64,000 bases of DNA from Pseudomonas fortuita (lineage in GTDB: Bacteria > Pseudomonadota > Gammaproteobacteria > Pseudomonadales > Pseudomonadaceae), in assembly GCF_026898135.2 (NCBI RefSeq), contig NZ_CP114035.2, positions 6,117,501 to 6,181,500 of the forward strand. The letters run 5' to 3'. The notes beneath the pieces are model-generated. The model had not been told where the DNA came from. It did no database searches and saw only the letters and a list, made by a program, of their open reading frames with translations. Shown in pieces: positions 1 to 9,010 of the stretch (position 1 is its first letter; every line of letters starts with the position of its first letter). The position numbers and the translations under genes were made by a program.

Positions 1-117
1 GAGCACACCGGCGGAGTTCTCCATGTCCAGGTCCAGGCCGCTCTCGTCGAACAGGTCTTCCAACGCCTGTTGGGTCGCGTCGACCAGATCATGGAAACGC
101 GCTTCACTCAAACTCAT
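1..117 (-). CDS. cyaY: CyaY frataxin-like protein (N-terminal part, cut by window edge)
   Basis: Only the first 39 codons are present; the gene continues beyond base 1. The translation begins MSLSEARFHDLVDATQQALE and continues with an acidic helix (DLFDESGLDLDMENSAGVL), matching the N-terminal acidic helix and first strand of bacterial frataxin. CyaY binds iron and modulates the IscS/IscU iron-sulfur assembly machine in the cytoplasm. It is divergent from lptM-lysA, the usual arrangement in pseudomonads, which supports the call despite the short piece. The start is ATG, with a GGTTCCTGCA-type leader just upstream on this strand. Confidence 0.85.
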   Translation of the reverse strand, partial: MSLSEARFHDLVDATQQALEDLFDESGLDLDMENSAGVL

Positions 118-307
118 TGCAGGAACCTCGAAATTGGCTGCGTTACAGGCAAGCCGGGCAAGATACGGGCGCTTGGCGCCGAATGCAAAGATTAGCCATT
201 GAAGGCGGTAAGAATAGCCCGCCCGGCGGACCGGCCCTTGCATAGGCAAGCCGCCGGTCGCTCGGTATACTCGGGCGCAATACTGCATTTTTCTAAGGAT
301 TTCACCC

Positions 308-517
308 ATGAAGCGCCTGATTTCCTCCTTCGCGGCGCTGGTCGCTGTTGCCTGCCTCGTTTCGGCCTGCGGCCAGAAAGGCCCGCTGTACCTGCCTGAA
401 GACGGCGATAACGGCAAAGCGCACAAGTCGCACCAGCACCAGCCAAAAGCCCAGCCGGCGCCGGCGCAAGCGCAGCCGGAGCTGCAGTCCGAGCCCGAGC
501 AGTCGCCTGCGCAGTAA
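308..517 (+). CDS. lptM: small lipoprotein, LptM (YifL/LppL) family
   Basis: A 69-residue protein with a lipoprotein signal peptide (about residues 1-20) ending in the lipobox LVSAC, followed by GQKGPLYLPED, the invariant GxKGPLY(F/L)P motif of the LptM/YifL family. The tail is low-complexity, rich in His, Pro, Gln and Glu. In E. coli LptM is an outer-membrane lipoprotein that helps LptD fold with correct disulfides in the LPS translocon; that role is inferred here from the motif. Ten bases separate it from lysA, so the two are probably co-transcribed. In older Pseudomonas annotation it is lppL. Confidence 0.88.
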   Translation: MKRLISSFAALVAVACLVSACGQKGPLYLPEDGDNGKAHKSHQHQPKAQPAPAQAQPELQSEPEQSPAQ

Positions 518-526
518 GGAAACCAG

Positions 527-1774
527 ATGAACGCTTTCAACTACCGCGACGGCCAGCTGTTCGCGGAAGGGGTGGCCCTGTCGGCCGTCGCCGAACGTTT
601 CGGCACCCCCACCTACGTGTACTCGCGCGCCCACATCGAGGCCCAGTACCGTAACTACGCCGATGCCCTGCAAGGCACCGAGCACCTGGTGTGCTTCGCG
701 GTCAAGGCCAACTCCAACCTTGGCGTGTTGAACGTACTGGCGCGCCTGGGCGCAGGTTTCGACATTGTCTCCGGTGGTGAGCTGGAGCGCGTGCTGGCCG
801 CTGGCGGGCGCGCCGACCGCGTGGTGTTCTCTGGCGTCGGCAAAACCCGCGAAGACATGCGCCGCGCCCTGGAAGTGGGTGTGCACTGCTTCAACGTCGA
901 ATCCACCGACGAACTGGAGCGTTTGCAAGTCGTGGCAGCCGAGATGGGCAAGGTTGCCCCGGTGTCGCTGCGGGTCAACCCGGACGTTGACGCCGGTACC
1001 CACCCGTACATCTCCACCGGCCTTAAAGAAAACAAGTTCGGCATCGCCATTGCCGACGCCGAGGCCATCTACGTGCGTGCCGCGCAGTTGCCGAACCTGG
1101 AAGTGGTTGGCGTCGACTGCCACATCGGCTCCCAGTTGACCACCGTTGAGCCGTTCCTCGATGCCCTGGACCGCCTGCTGGACCTGGTCGACCGCCTTGC
1201 CGACTGCGGCATCCACCTGCGCCATCTGGACCTGGGTGGCGGCGTTGGCGTGCGCTACCGCGACGAAGAACCACCGCTGGTGGCCGACTACATCAAGGCT
1301 ATTCGCGAACGCGTAGGCACGCGCGACCTGGCTTTGGTGTTCGAGCCGGGCCGCTACATCGTGGCCAACGCTGGCGTGCTGCTGACCCGCGTGGAATACC
1401 TCAAGCACACCGAACACAAAGACTTCGCCATCATCGATGCGGCGATGAACGACCTGATTCGCCCTGCGCTTTACCAGGCCTGGATGGGTGTAAGCCCGGT
1501 CGTGCCACGCGAGGGTGAAGGCCGTGCCTACGACCTGGTCGGCCCGATCTGCGAGACCGGCGACTTCCTCGGCAAGGACCGTGTGCTGAACCTGGCCGAA
1601 GGCGATCTGCTGGCCGTGCAGTCCGCGGGCGCCTATGGTTTTGTCATGAGCTCCAACTACAACACCCGTGGCCGTTGCGCTGAAATCCTGGTCGACGGCG
1701 ACCAGGCGTTCGAAGTACGCCGCCGCGAAACCATCGCCGAACTGTACGCTGGCGAAAGCCTGCTGCCGGAGTAA
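527..1774 (+). CDS. lysA: diaminopimelate decarboxylase LysA
   Basis: Catalyses the last step of lysine synthesis, PLP-dependent decarboxylation of meso-diaminopimelate to L-lysine, in the cytosol. The 415-residue length is normal. The alanine-racemase-like barrel carries the PLP-binding lysine in CFAVKANSN (Lys60). HIGSQ lies near residue 200, a Gly-rich phosphate-binding stretch (DLGGGVG) near 235, and the active-site cysteine loop [11 protein letters not shown] in the C-terminal sheet domain near 345. It lies directly upstream of dapF (4-base gap), so two diaminopimelate-branch enzymes are translated from one message. Confidence 0.97.
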   Translation: MNAFNYRDGQLFAEGVALSAVAERFGTPTYVYSRAHIEAQYRNYADALQGTEHLVCFAVKANSNLGVLNVLARLGAGFDIVSGGELERVLAAGGRADRVVFSGVGKTREDMRRALEVGVHCFNVESTDELERLQVVAAEMGKVAPVSLRVNPDVDAGTHPYISTGLKENKFGIAIADAEAIYVRAAQLPNLEVVGVDCHIGSQLTTVEPFLDALDRLLDLVDRLADCGIHLRHLDLGGGVGVRYRDEEPPLVADYIKAIRERVGTRDLALVFEPGRYIVANAGVLLTRVEYLKHTEHKDFAIIDAAMNDLIRPALYQAWMGVSPVVPREGEGRAYDLVGPICETGDFLGKDRVLNLAEGDLLAVQSAGAYGFVMSSNYNTRGRCAEILVDGDQAFEVRRRETIAELYAGESLLPE

Positions 1775-1778
1775 GCCC

Positions 1779-2609
1779 ATGCTGCTGCGTTTTACCAAGA
1801 TGCATGGCCTGGGCAACGACTTCATGGTCCTCGACCTGGTCAGCCAGCACGCGCATATCCAGCCCAAGCACGCCAAGCAATGGGGTGACCGGCATACCGG
1901 CATCGGCTTCGACCAGTTGCTGATCGTCGAGGCCCCGAACAACCCGGAAGTGGACTTCCGCTACCGCATCTTCAACGCCGACGGCTCCGAAGTGGAGCAG
2001 TGCGGCAACGGTGCGCGCTGCTTCGCCCGCTTCGTGCTGGACAAGCGCCTGACCGCGAAAAAGCGCATCCGCGTGGAAACCAAAAGCGGCATCATCGTGC
2101 TGGACGTGCAGAACGACGGCCAGGTGAGTGTCGACATGGGCCCACCGCGCTTCATCCCTGCCGACATTCCCTTTGTCGCTGACGAGCAGGCGCTGAACTA
2201 CCCACTGGAAGTCGACGGCCAGCTGCATTCGATTGCCGCCGTGTCCATGGGTAACCCGCATGCCGTGCTGCGCGTCGATGACGTGCATACTGCCCCCGTG
2301 CATGAGCTGGGCCCGAAGATCGAAAACCACCCACGCTTCCCGCAGCGGGTGAATGCCGGCTTCCTCCAGGTCATCGACCGCCACCGCGCCAACCTGCGCG
2401 TGTGGGAACGCGGCGCGGGCGAAACCCAGGCCTGCGGCACCGGTGCTTGTGCCGCCGCCGTGGCAGCCATCAGCCAAGGCTGGATGGATTCCCCGGTATC
2501 CCTCGACCTGCCCGGTGGGCGCCTGCACATCGAATGGGCCGGCCCCGGCAAGCCCGTGGTGATGACCGGCCCGGCCGTACGCGTCTACGAAGGACAGGTT
2601 CGTCTCTAA
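1779..2609 (+). CDS. dapF: diaminopimelate epimerase DapF
   Basis: Interconverts LL- and meso-diaminopimelate for lysine and peptidoglycan, without a cofactor. From the ATG four bases after the lysA stop it is 276 residues, the family norm. It starts [14 protein letters not shown], the standard DapF N-terminus, which rules out a longer in-frame start inside lysA. The two catalytic thiols are visible: Cys75 in EQCGNGARC and the second in ACGTGACAA near residue 219. It sits in a lysA-dapF-DUF484-xerC-HAD run with very short gaps. Confidence 0.97.
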   Translation: MLLRFTKMHGLGNDFMVLDLVSQHAHIQPKHAKQWGDRHTGIGFDQLLIVEAPNNPEVDFRYRIFNADGSEVEQCGNGARCFARFVLDKRLTAKKRIRVETKSGIIVLDVQNDGQVSVDMGPPRFIPADIPFVADEQALNYPLEVDGQLHSIAAVSMGNPHAVLRVDDVHTAPVHELGPKIENHPRFPQRVNAGFLQVIDRHRANLRVWERGAGETQACGTGACAAAVAAISQGWMDSPVSLDLPGGRLHIEWAGPGKPVVMTGPAVRVYEGQVRL

Positions 2610-2622
2610 GCGAGTAACCGCC

Positions 2623-3333
2623 ATGACCGATCAGCCCCAGGTTGTACCCCAGCAGTCCGTCGAGCTCGATGCCGAAGCGGTGGTCGCCTACCTGCGCGCC
2701 CACCCCACCTTCTTTGCCGAGCACGACGAGCTGCTGATCGAACAGCGCATACCGCATCAGCGTGGCGACAGCGTGTCGCTGGTGGAACGTCAGCTCAAGC
2801 TGCTGCGTGACCGTAACATCGAGATGCGCCATCGCCTGTCGCAATTGATGGATGTGGCTCGCGACAACGACCGGCTGTTCGACAAGACCCGGCGGCTGAT
2901 CCTCGACCTGCTCGATGCCGGCACCCTGGAAGAAGTGGTAATGGCGGTCGAAGACAGCCTGCGCCAGGAGTTCCAGGTGCCGTTCGTCAGCCTCATCCTG
3001 TTCGGCGACAACGGCGCGCCGGTCGGGCGCTGGGTCAGCAACACCGAGGCGCAGCAGGCCATCGGTGCTCTGCTGGGCGGTGGCAAGACGGTCAGTGGCA
3101 ACCTGCGTGAGCATGAGCTGGCCTTTCTGTTCGGTGAGGAACAGCGCCGGGAGGTGGGCTCCAGTGCCGTGGCCACCCTCGAATACCAAGGGCTGCACGG
3201 GGTGCTGGCGATCGGCAGCCGCGACCCGCAACACTACAAGAGCAGCGTCGGCACCCTGTTCCTTGGCTACATCGCCGAAGTGCTCGGCCGCGTTGTACCG
3301 CGCGTTACCCAGACCCTGCGCTCGGTACGCTGA
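2623..3333 (+). CDS. DUF484 family protein
   Basis: A 236-residue cytosolic protein of the DUF484 family, conserved between dapF and xerC in gamma-proteobacteria. The N-terminal 20-60 region ([19 protein letters not shown]) is the family signature. It is followed by a likely coiled coil (about 55-85) and a GAF-like C-terminal domain ([21 protein letters not shown] onward). Its biochemical role is not established. Its stop shares a base with the ATG of xerC (TGATGG), so the two are translationally coupled, which suggests a link to chromosome-dimer resolution or simple co-expression. Confidence 0.9.
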   Translation: MTDQPQVVPQQSVELDAEAVVAYLRAHPTFFAEHDELLIEQRIPHQRGDSVSLVERQLKLLRDRNIEMRHRLSQLMDVARDNDRLFDKTRRLILDLLDAGTLEEVVMAVEDSLRQEFQVPFVSLILFGDNGAPVGRWVSNTEAQQAIGALLGGGKTVSGNLREHELAFLFGEEQRREVGSSAVATLEYQGLHGVLAIGSRDPQHYKSSVGTLFLGYIAEVLGRVVPRVTQTLRSVR

Positions 3334-4232
3334 TGGAACGCCAACTGGAGGCTTATTGCGCACACCTGCGCAACGAGCGCCAGGTGTCGGAGCACACCTT
3401 GCTAGGCTACCGTCGCGACCTGGATAAGGTCACCGCTTACTGCAAGGAACACGGTATTGCCGGGTGGCAAGCGCTGCAAATCCAGCAACTGCGCCAACTG
3501 ATCGCCCGCCTGCACCACCACGGCCAGTCCTCCCGCAGCCTGGCACGGCTGCTGTCGGCGGTGCGCGGCCTGTACCGCTACCTCAACCGCGAAGGCCTGT
3601 GCCAGCACGACCCGGCCACTGGCCTGAGCGCGCCCAAGGGTGAGCGCCGGTTGCCCAAGGTGCTGGACACCGACCGCGCCCTGCAGCTGCTTGATGGCGG
3701 CGTCGATGACGATTTTATTGCCCGTCGTGACCAGGCGATCCTTGAACTGTTCTACTCGTCGGGCCTGCGCCTGTCCGAGCTGACCAACCTCGACCTCGAT
3801 CACATCGACCTTGCCGCCGGGCTGGTGCAGGTGCTGGGCAAGGGTGGCAAAGCCCGCGTGCTGCCCGTTGGCCGCAAAGCCCGCGAGGCGCTGCACGCCT
3901 GGTACCGCCTGCGCGGCATCGGCAACCCGCGTGACCGCGCGGTGTTCATCACCCGCCAGGGCAACCGCATCACTCCACGGGCTGTGCAGCAACGTGTGCA
4001 GAAGGCGGGTGAGCGCGAGCTGGGCCAGCACCTGCACCCACACATGCTTCGCCATTCCTTCGCCAGCCATGTGCTGGAATCGTCCCAGGACCTGCGGGCG
4101 GTGCAGGAAATGCTCGGCCATGCCGACATCAGCACCACGCAGATCTACACCCACCTGGACTTCCAGCACCTGGCCGCGGTGTACGACAGCGCCCACCCTC
4201 GGGCCAAACGCAGCAAAGGCACAGACTCATGA
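3333..4232 (+). CDS. xerC: tyrosine recombinase XerC
   Basis: With XerD it resolves chromosome dimers at dif, activated by FtsK at the septum. The 299-residue length is typical. The N-terminal SAM-like core-binding domain spans about 1-90. The catalytic set is complete: Arg146 in SGLRLSEL, Lys170 in LGKGGKAR, His237/Arg240 in HMLRHSF, His263 in [10 protein letters not shown] and the nucleophile Tyr272 in QIYTHLD. It overlaps the preceding DUF484 gene and the following HAD gene (4 bases), so it is part of one coupled operon. It contrasts usefully with the divergent recombinases in the comM element. Confidence 0.97.
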   Translation: MERQLEAYCAHLRNERQVSEHTLLGYRRDLDKVTAYCKEHGIAGWQALQIQQLRQLIARLHHHGQSSRSLARLLSAVRGLYRYLNREGLCQHDPATGLSAPKGERRLPKVLDTDRALQLLDGGVDDDFIARRDQAILELFYSSGLRLSELTNLDLDHIDLAAGLVQVLGKGGKARVLPVGRKAREALHAWYRLRGIGNPRDRAVFITRQGNRITPRAVQQRVQKAGERELGQHLHPHMLRHSFASHVLESSQDLRAVQEMLGHADISTTQIYTHLDFQHLAAVYDSAHPRAKRSKGTDS

Positions 4233-4924
4233 GCATCAAGCTGATCACGTTCGACCTCGACGACACCCTGTGGGACACCGCGCCGGTCATCGCCAGCGCA
4301 GAAGTCGTGCTGCGCGACTGGCTCGAAGCCAACGCCCCGATCCTGGGCGGGGTGCCGGTGGAGCACCTGTTTGCCATTCGCGAGCGGCTGGTACAGGCCG
4401 ACCCCGGCCTCAAGCACCGCATCAGCGCCCTGCGCAGACGGGTGCTGTTCCATGCCCTGGAAGAGGTCGGCTACAGCGAGAAGCAAGCGCAGGCGCTGGC
4501 TAACGAAGGCTTTGAAGTGTTCCTGCATGCTCGCCACCAGGTGGAGATCTTCCCCGAGGTGCAGCCGGTACTGGAGGTCCTGCGTCACCATTACATCCTG
4601 GGCGTGGTCACCAACGGCAACGCCGACGTGAGCCGGTTGGGGCTGGCGGACTACTTCCGCTTTGCCCTGTGCGCCGAGGACCTCGGCATTGGCAAGCCGG
4701 ACCCGGCACCGTTCCTGGAAGCCCTGCGCCGCGGCGAGGCGGATGCCAGCGCCGCCGTTCACATCGGCGACCACCCCGGCGATGACATCGCAGGCGCCCA
4801 GCGAGCAGGGCTACGGGCCGTCTGGTTCAACCCTCAGGGCAAGGCCTGGACCGGTGAGCAGGCACCGGATGCCGAAATCCAGCGCCTGTCGCAGCTGCCC
4901 GACGTCCTTTCCCGCTGGCGCTGA
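4229..4924 (+). CDS. HAD-IA family phosphatase (YigB-like)
   Basis: A 231-residue cytosolic hydrolase of the haloacid dehalogenase superfamily. Motif [11 protein letters not shown] gives the nucleophile Asp9 and Asp11; motif II is VVTNGN; motif III Lys lies in [10 protein letters not shown]; motif IV is [14 protein letters not shown] helical cap (about 15-95) marks subclass I. In E. coli the equivalent gene downstream of xerC, yigB, encodes a flavin-mononucleotide phosphatase. That substrate is possible but cannot be read from sequence. Its ATG overlaps the xerC stop (ATGA). Confidence 0.9.
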   Translation: MSIKLITFDLDDTLWDTAPVIASAEVVLRDWLEANAPILGGVPVEHLFAIRERLVQADPGLKHRISALRRRVLFHALEEVGYSEKQAQALANEGFEVFLHARHQVEIFPEVQPVLEVLRHHYILGVVTNGNADVSRLGLADYFRFALCAEDLGIGKPDPAPFLEALRRGEADASAAVHIGDHPGDDIAGAQRAGLRAVWFNPQGKAWTGEQAPDAEIQRLSQLPDVLSRWR

Positions 4925-4960
4925 CAAGAGACCGCCTCGAAATTTGCGTTGGTGCGTATA

Positions 4961-5000
4961 TCGAGCGCCGCCCGCGCGGCGCATCGCGGGCGGCGCTCGA
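4961..5000. repeat. perfect 16-bp inverted repeat after the HAD gene
   Basis: TCGAGCGCCGCCCGCG, an 8-base loop, then its exact complement. It is very G+C-rich and lacks a T tract on either strand, so on its own it is not a classic intrinsic terminator. It lies 36 bases after the HAD stop and about 40 bases before a true bidirectional terminator. It may protect the transcript's 3' end or assist termination. Confidence 0.7.
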
Positions 5001-5036
5001 TCTCACTGGCAATGAAAATATACCGGCAAACGCCCA

Positions 5037-5069
5037 CAAAAAAGCCCGCAGCGACGGCGGGCTTTTTTT
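5037..5069. terminator. bidirectional intrinsic terminator between HAD gene and sutA
   Basis: GCCCGC / GCGGGC stem with a short loop, an A run on the left and seven T on the right. It serves the rightward lysA-HAD transcript and the leftward sutA transcript, whose stop codon lies 13 bases away. Confidence 0.88.
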
Positions 5070-5081
5070 GCGGTCAGCCAC

Positions 5082-5411
5082 TCAGATGGGGCGGCTGCCG
5101 TACTTGTTGTCCGGCTTTTTGGGCGGGTCGGCGACCACGTTGGCCTCGACTTCCTGCACCTTGCCACCGCGCGAAAGGAATTCTTCCATCGCCTTGGCCA
5201 GTGCATCACGCTCTTTCTGCTTGGCTTCCATGCTCGGCAGTTCGTCTACCGAAACAGCCGCCTTGGACTTGCCCTTGGCAGCGGGTGCCGGGCTGCTGTC
5301 GTCATCGCCCGCATCTTCGGCGACATCGTCAGCTGCCGCTTCGAGGCCTTCATCAACCTCGTCTTCATCGCCTACTTCGAGGTCGTCGTTTTCCAGATCG
5401 TCGTCGCTCAT
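5082..5411 (-). CDS. sutA: SutA-like transcriptional regulator (RNA polymerase-binding)
   Basis: A 109-residue, strikingly acidic protein. Residues 1-40 are mostly Asp/Glu, followed by an Ala/Pro/Lys linker, a predicted amphipathic helix (ELPSMEAKQKERDALAKAME, about 57-76) and a short tail ending KKPDNKYGSRPI. This matches SutA of P. aeruginosa, a small protein that binds RNA polymerase and raises rRNA and housekeeping transcription in slow-growing cells. The disordered acidic N-terminus, central helix and basic tail agree with the published architecture. It stands alone between two terminators, with a long leader. Confidence 0.88.
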   Translation of the reverse strand: MSDDDLENDDLEVGDEDEVDEGLEAAADDVAEDAGDDDSSPAPAAKGKSKAAVSVDELPSMEAKQKERDALAKAMEEFLSRGGKVQEVEANVVADPPKKPDNKYGSRPI

Positions 5412-5439
5412 GTTCTACCTCATGACTTGCGAAAGCAGG

Positions 5440-5660
5440 TTAGTTATAGACCAGTGCAGCCGTAGACCGGCAGCCACCAGTGAAAATTCAACTGGCCGTG
5501 GGTTAGGCCACTGCCCTTGGGTCGGCGCTCCTGATGGGAGGCGGCACCCAGCAGGCCCTGCTCCTGGCAGGACCTGACAAATCCATCTAGCCCCTGCTGG
5601 CCACACGCTATTGGCAAGCCTAGCAAAGGCTGGCGAAGTGTGTGGACTACACGTCAAACA
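5440..5660 (-). ncRNA. structured leader or small RNA candidate upstream of sutA
   Basis: The 429-base gap between sutA and amtB has no convincing gene but several strong hairpins. One has outer arms CCACAC/GTGTGG (5601-5606 and 5640-5645) enclosing AGCCT/AGGCT. Another is CCAGT...ACTGG at about 5476-5494, and more G+C-rich arms lie around 5519-5550. Read leftward this would be the sutA 5' untranslated leader; it could instead be an independent small RNA. No known RNA family was recognised. The only long reading frame here (leftward, about 5415-5822) runs through the amtB terminator and shows no protein-like features. Confidence 0.3.
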
Positions 5661-5796
5661 CCCTTCGGCGCGCATTCTAGCGCGCCCGTGGAAAAAGCAA
5701 AGCTCCATAAACGCCCTGCGACTTGTAAGTTTTTTACCTACGTCGCGAACGTGCCGGATAAACCGTTTGCCAAGCGCGAAATGCTGAAAATCTGGC

Positions 5797-5820
5797 AAAA
5801 AAATGCCCGGCAAGCCGGGC
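5797..5820 (-). terminator. intrinsic terminator of glnK-amtB
   Basis: Read leftward: GCCCGG, loop CTTG, CCGGGC, then a run of seven T (plus-strand A at 5797-5803). It starts 20 bases after the amtB stop codon. Confidence 0.88.
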
Positions 5821-5840
5821 AAGTTTTTACCGCGTCGCAG

Positions 5841-7172
5841 TTACAGGTTGTAGCCGCGTTCGTTGTGCTGAGCCAGGTCGAGGCCGACCGACTCTTCTTC
5901 TTCGTTGACCCGCAGGCCCATTACCAGATCCAGCACCTTGAGGATCACGTAAGTGACGATGGCGGTGTAGACCACGGTGAAGATCACGCCTTTGGCCTGG
6001 ATCCAGACCTGCATGCCAATGTCGGTGACGGTGCCGAAGCCGCCCAGCGCCGGCGCTGCGAACACACCGGTAAGGATTGCCCCGATGATGCCGCCGACAC
6101 CATGTACACCGAAGGCATCCAGCGAATCGTCATAGCCGAGCCTGCGCTTGAGGGTGGTGGCGCAGAAGTAGCAGATCACACCCGAAGCCAGGCCGATCAC
6201 CAAGGCGCCCATCGGCCCCACGGTGCCTGCAGCCGGGGTGATGGCAACCAGGCCGGCAACCACACCCGAAGCGATGCCCAGGGCGCTGGGTTTACCGTGA
6301 CCAATCCACTCGGCGAACATCCAGCCCAGCGCAGCAGCAGCGGTGGCGATCTGGGTGACCAGCATGGCCATGCCAGCGGTGCCGTTGGCGGCGGCGGCGG
6401 AGCCTGCGTTGAAGCCGAACCAGCCGATCCACAGCATGGCCGCGCCCATCAGGGTGTAGCCCAGGTTGTGCGGGGCCATCGGGGTGGTCGGGTAGCCCTT
6501 GCGCTTACCCAGCACCAGGCAGCAGACCAGGCCTGCGATACCGGCGTTGATGTGCACCACGGTGCCGCCAGCGAAGTCCAGTACGCCCCAGTCCCACATC
6601 AGTGCACCGTCACCGCTCCACACCATGTGGGCGATCGGCGCATACACCAGGGTGAACCAGATGCCCATGAACACCAGCATCGCAGAGAACTTCATGCGCT
6701 CGGCGAAGGCACCCACGATCAGTGCCGGGGTGATGATGGCGAAGGTCATCTGGAAGGTGATGAATACCGCCTCAGGGAAGAGTGCAGTGGCCGACGTCAG
6801 GTTCTCGGGCGTGACGCCGCTGAGGAAGGCCTTGGAGAAGCCGCCGACGAAGGAGTTGAAGTTGAGCACGCCCTTTTCCATACCGGTGGTATCGAAGGCC
6901 ATGCTGTAGCCGTAAACGACCCAGAGAATGCTCATCAGGCCGGTGATTGCAAAGCATTGCATCATCACCGACAGCACGTTCTTGGAACGCACCATGCCGC
7001 CATAGAACAGGGCCAGGCCCGGGATAGTCATGAACAGCACCAGCGCCGTTGCGGTCAACATCCAGGCGGTGTCGCCGGAGTTCAGCGCTGGGGCGGCTTC
7101 CTCGGCCAAGGCAAGCCCGGGCATTACGAGGGACAATAGGGCTCCTAGCCCTGCGATCTTACGCAGAGTCAT
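5841..7172 (-). CDS. amtB: ammonium transporter AmtB
   Basis: Inner-membrane ammonium channel of the Amt/Rh family, 443 residues. A cleavable signal peptide (about 1-23, ending ALAEEA) is followed by eleven membrane segments. The family signatures are present: DTAWMLTATALVLFMTIPGL at the start of TM1, the first pore histidine in GGTVVHINAG and the second in DAFGVHGVGG, whose Asp is also conserved. GlnK binds its cytosolic face to close it when nitrogen is plentiful. It lies 46 bases downstream of glnK in the same direction, and a sigma54-type promoter precedes glnK. Confidence 0.97.
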   Translation of the reverse strand: MTLRKIAGLGALLSLVMPGLALAEEAAPALNSGDTAWMLTATALVLFMTIPGLALFYGGMVRSKNVLSVMMQCFAITGLMSILWVVYGYSMAFDTTGMEKGVLNFNSFVGGFSKAFLSGVTPENLTSATALFPEAVFITFQMTFAIITPALIVGAFAERMKFSAMLVFMGIWFTLVYAPIAHMVWSGDGALMWDWGVLDFAGGTVVHINAGIAGLVCCLVLGKRKGYPTTPMAPHNLGYTLMGAAMLWIGWFGFNAGSAAAANGTAGMAMLVTQIATAAAALGWMFAEWIGHGKPSALGIASGVVAGLVAITPAAGTVGPMGALVIGLASGVICYFCATTLKRRLGYDDSLDAFGVHGVGGIIGAILTGVFAAPALGGFGTVTDIGMQVWIQAKGVIFTVVYTAIVTYVILKVLDLVMGLRVNEEEESVGLDLAQHNERGYNL

Positions 7173-7218
7173 GTTGTTTTCTCCTGGGGCGTTGGGTTTG
7201 GTGAGGCGTTGTTGCTGC

Positions 7219-7743
<525 letters not shown>

Positions 7744-7819
7744 TCACCGGAAAACAGCGAGTTATGCGAAAGGGTCGGGATTGGCCAGTCGCCAGCATGG
7801 GAAACATGCACAGTTTCGG

Positions 7820-7838
7820 TGCGCACCGGCAGGGCGCA
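7820..7838 (-). promoter_or_regulatory. candidate NtrC-binding site upstream of the sigma54 promoter
   Basis: TGCGCCCTGCCGGTGCGCA on the minus strand is a near-perfect dyad resembling the NtrC pattern GCACC-N5-GGTGC. It sits roughly 90-100 bases upstream of the -24/-12 element, a usual enhancer distance. The rest of the 361-base space between glnK and ubiK shows no gene. Confidence 0.45.
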
Positions 7839-7918
7839 TTGCGCGAAAAACGTGCACCCAAACGTCCGATTTGTGCGTGCTACACTGCCGGCCATTCTCA
7901 GTTTCAGTGGACTGCCCC

Positions 7919-8185
7919 ATGCTTGCGCCCAAAGCCCTTCTCGATGCCCTGAGCGACCAGGCCTCGCGCCTGTTCAGCAGCGATACCGCCCAGCCCCGTG
8001 CAGAACTGGAAAGCCAGTTCAAGGTGCTGATGCAAGGTGCCTTCAGCAAGCTGGACCTGGTCAGCCGTGACGAATTCGACAGCCAGATGGTTGTGCTGGC
8101 GCGCACCCGTGCTCGCCTGGAGGCTTTGGAAAAACAAGTAGCCGAGCTGGAAGCACGGCTGAACCCGACCCCACAGGATAAGTGA
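7919..8185 (+). CDS. ubiK: UbiK family ubiquinone biosynthesis accessory factor (BMFP domain)
   Basis: An 88-residue protein of the YqiC/BMFP family. The N-terminal amphipathic helix contains LLDALSDQASRLF, and the C-terminal coiled coil (DEFDSQMVVLARTRARLEAL, about 47-66) extends to residue 82. UbiK binds UbiJ and helps assemble the aerobic ubiquinone-synthesis complex. The ATG after CTGCCCC was chosen because everything upstream is unlike the family. The next gene starts at the base after its stop (TGAATG), so the two are co-expressed. Confidence 0.85.
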   Translation: MLAPKALLDALSDQASRLFSSDTAQPRAELESQFKVLMQGAFSKLDLVSRDEFDSQMVVLARTRARLEALEKQVAELEARLNPTPQDK

Positions 8186-8539
8186 ATGCAGCCCTCCAGC
8201 GCATACCCGGTACTGCTGTTTTCCTACGGCACGCTGCAGGACAAGGCCGTGCAACGGGCCAACTTCGGCCGTGAGCTGAGCGGCCAGGCCGACCGCATGC
8301 CGGGCTACCGACAGGACTGGGTCGAGATCACCGACCCGGCTGTGCTGGCGGCTAGCGGCAAGTCCCATCACCCCATCGTTTCCCCCAGCAGCCAGGCCGA
8401 CGACAGCGTGGCCGGCACGGTCTTCCAGATCAGCGAAGAAGAGCTGGCGGCGGCGGACCGCTATGAAGTTGCCGACTACAAGCGCGTCGCCGTCACGCTC
8501 GCGTCGGGCCTGACTGCCTGGGTTTATGTGCGCGCCTGA
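8186..8539 (+). CDS. gamma-glutamylcyclotransferase family protein (AIG2/GGCT-like)
   Basis: 117 residues with the GGCT-fold start VLLFSYGTLQDKAVQRANFG; the YGTL loop binds the gamma-glutamyl group. The expected acidic catalytic residue is in the central EEELAAADRYE segment (about 88-98). The fold supports an AIG2-like cyclotransferase that makes 5-oxoproline from gamma-glutamyl amines or peptides, but the substrate is unknown. It directly follows ubiK with no gap. Confidence 0.82.
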   Translation: MQPSSAYPVLLFSYGTLQDKAVQRANFGRELSGQADRMPGYRQDWVEITDPAVLAASGKSHHPIVSPSSQADDSVAGTVFQISEEELAAADRYEVADYKRVAVTLASGLTAWVYVRA

Positions 8540-8576
8540 ATCCCTCTGGCGCGGGTTGTTACACGGAGCGTTCCCC

Positions 8577-9005
8577 ATGAAAGTCAGCGCACGCAATGTT
8601 TTTGAAGGCAAAGTCACCAACGTTCAGCCCGGCGCGGTCAATGCCGAAGTCGAGCTGACCCTGGGTGGCGGCGAAAAGCTGGTAGCGGTGGTCACCATGG
8701 CCAGCCTGCATAACCTCAGCATCAACGTCGGCAAAGACGCCGTGGCGCTGGTCAAGGCGCCGTGGGTGGTACTGCTGACCGACGCCGCCGGCTACAAGCT
8801 ATCGGCCCGTAACGCACTGGAAGGCGAAGTGGTGCGGGTGGGTGATGGTGCAGTGAATGCCGAAGTGGTGCTGAAGCTGGCCGGCGGCACCGAGGTGTTT
8901 GCCATCGTGACCCGCGAAGCCGTGCAGGAGCTGGGCCTGGCACCGGGTGTGAAGGCCACTGCGCTGATCAAGGCCTCGCACATCATCCTCGGCGCCAAGC
9001 CCTGA
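8577..9005 (+). CDS. TOBE/Mop double-domain molybdate-binding protein (molbindin-like)
   Basis: A 142-residue protein made of two tandem TOBE (Mop) domains, about 1-68 and 72-140. The repeats MKVSARNVFEGKVTNVQPGA and KLSARNALEGEVVRVGDGA are obvious internal duplicates, and each ends in a (V/A)xALxKA(P/S) strand. Stand-alone di-Mop proteins bind molybdate or tungstate oligomerically in the cytosol as storage or homeostasis factors. No mod transporter genes are adjacent. The start lies 16 codons inside a longer frame because the SARN motif begins here. Confidence 0.88.
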   Translation: MKVSARNVFEGKVTNVQPGAVNAEVELTLGGGEKLVAVVTMASLHNLSINVGKDAVALVKAPWVVLLTDAAGYKLSARNALEGEVVRVGDGAVNAEVVLKLAGGTEVFAIVTREAVQELGLAPGVKATALIKASHIILGAKP

Positions 9006-9010
9006 GGGTA

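Noticed and set aside
302..1942. Long leftward reading frame antisense to lptM, lysA and dapF
   Set aside because: Mirrors the high-G+C third-position bias of the real genes; no recognisable domain, and the plus-strand genes are certain.
5415..5822. Leftward 135-codon frame between amtB and sutA
   Set aside because: Runs through the intrinsic terminator of amtB and through strong hairpins; no ribosome site and no protein-like features.
5640..7139. 499-codon rightward frame opposite amtB
   Set aside because: His/Gly-rich shadow of the AmtB coding strand, begins in the amtB terminator region, no domain.
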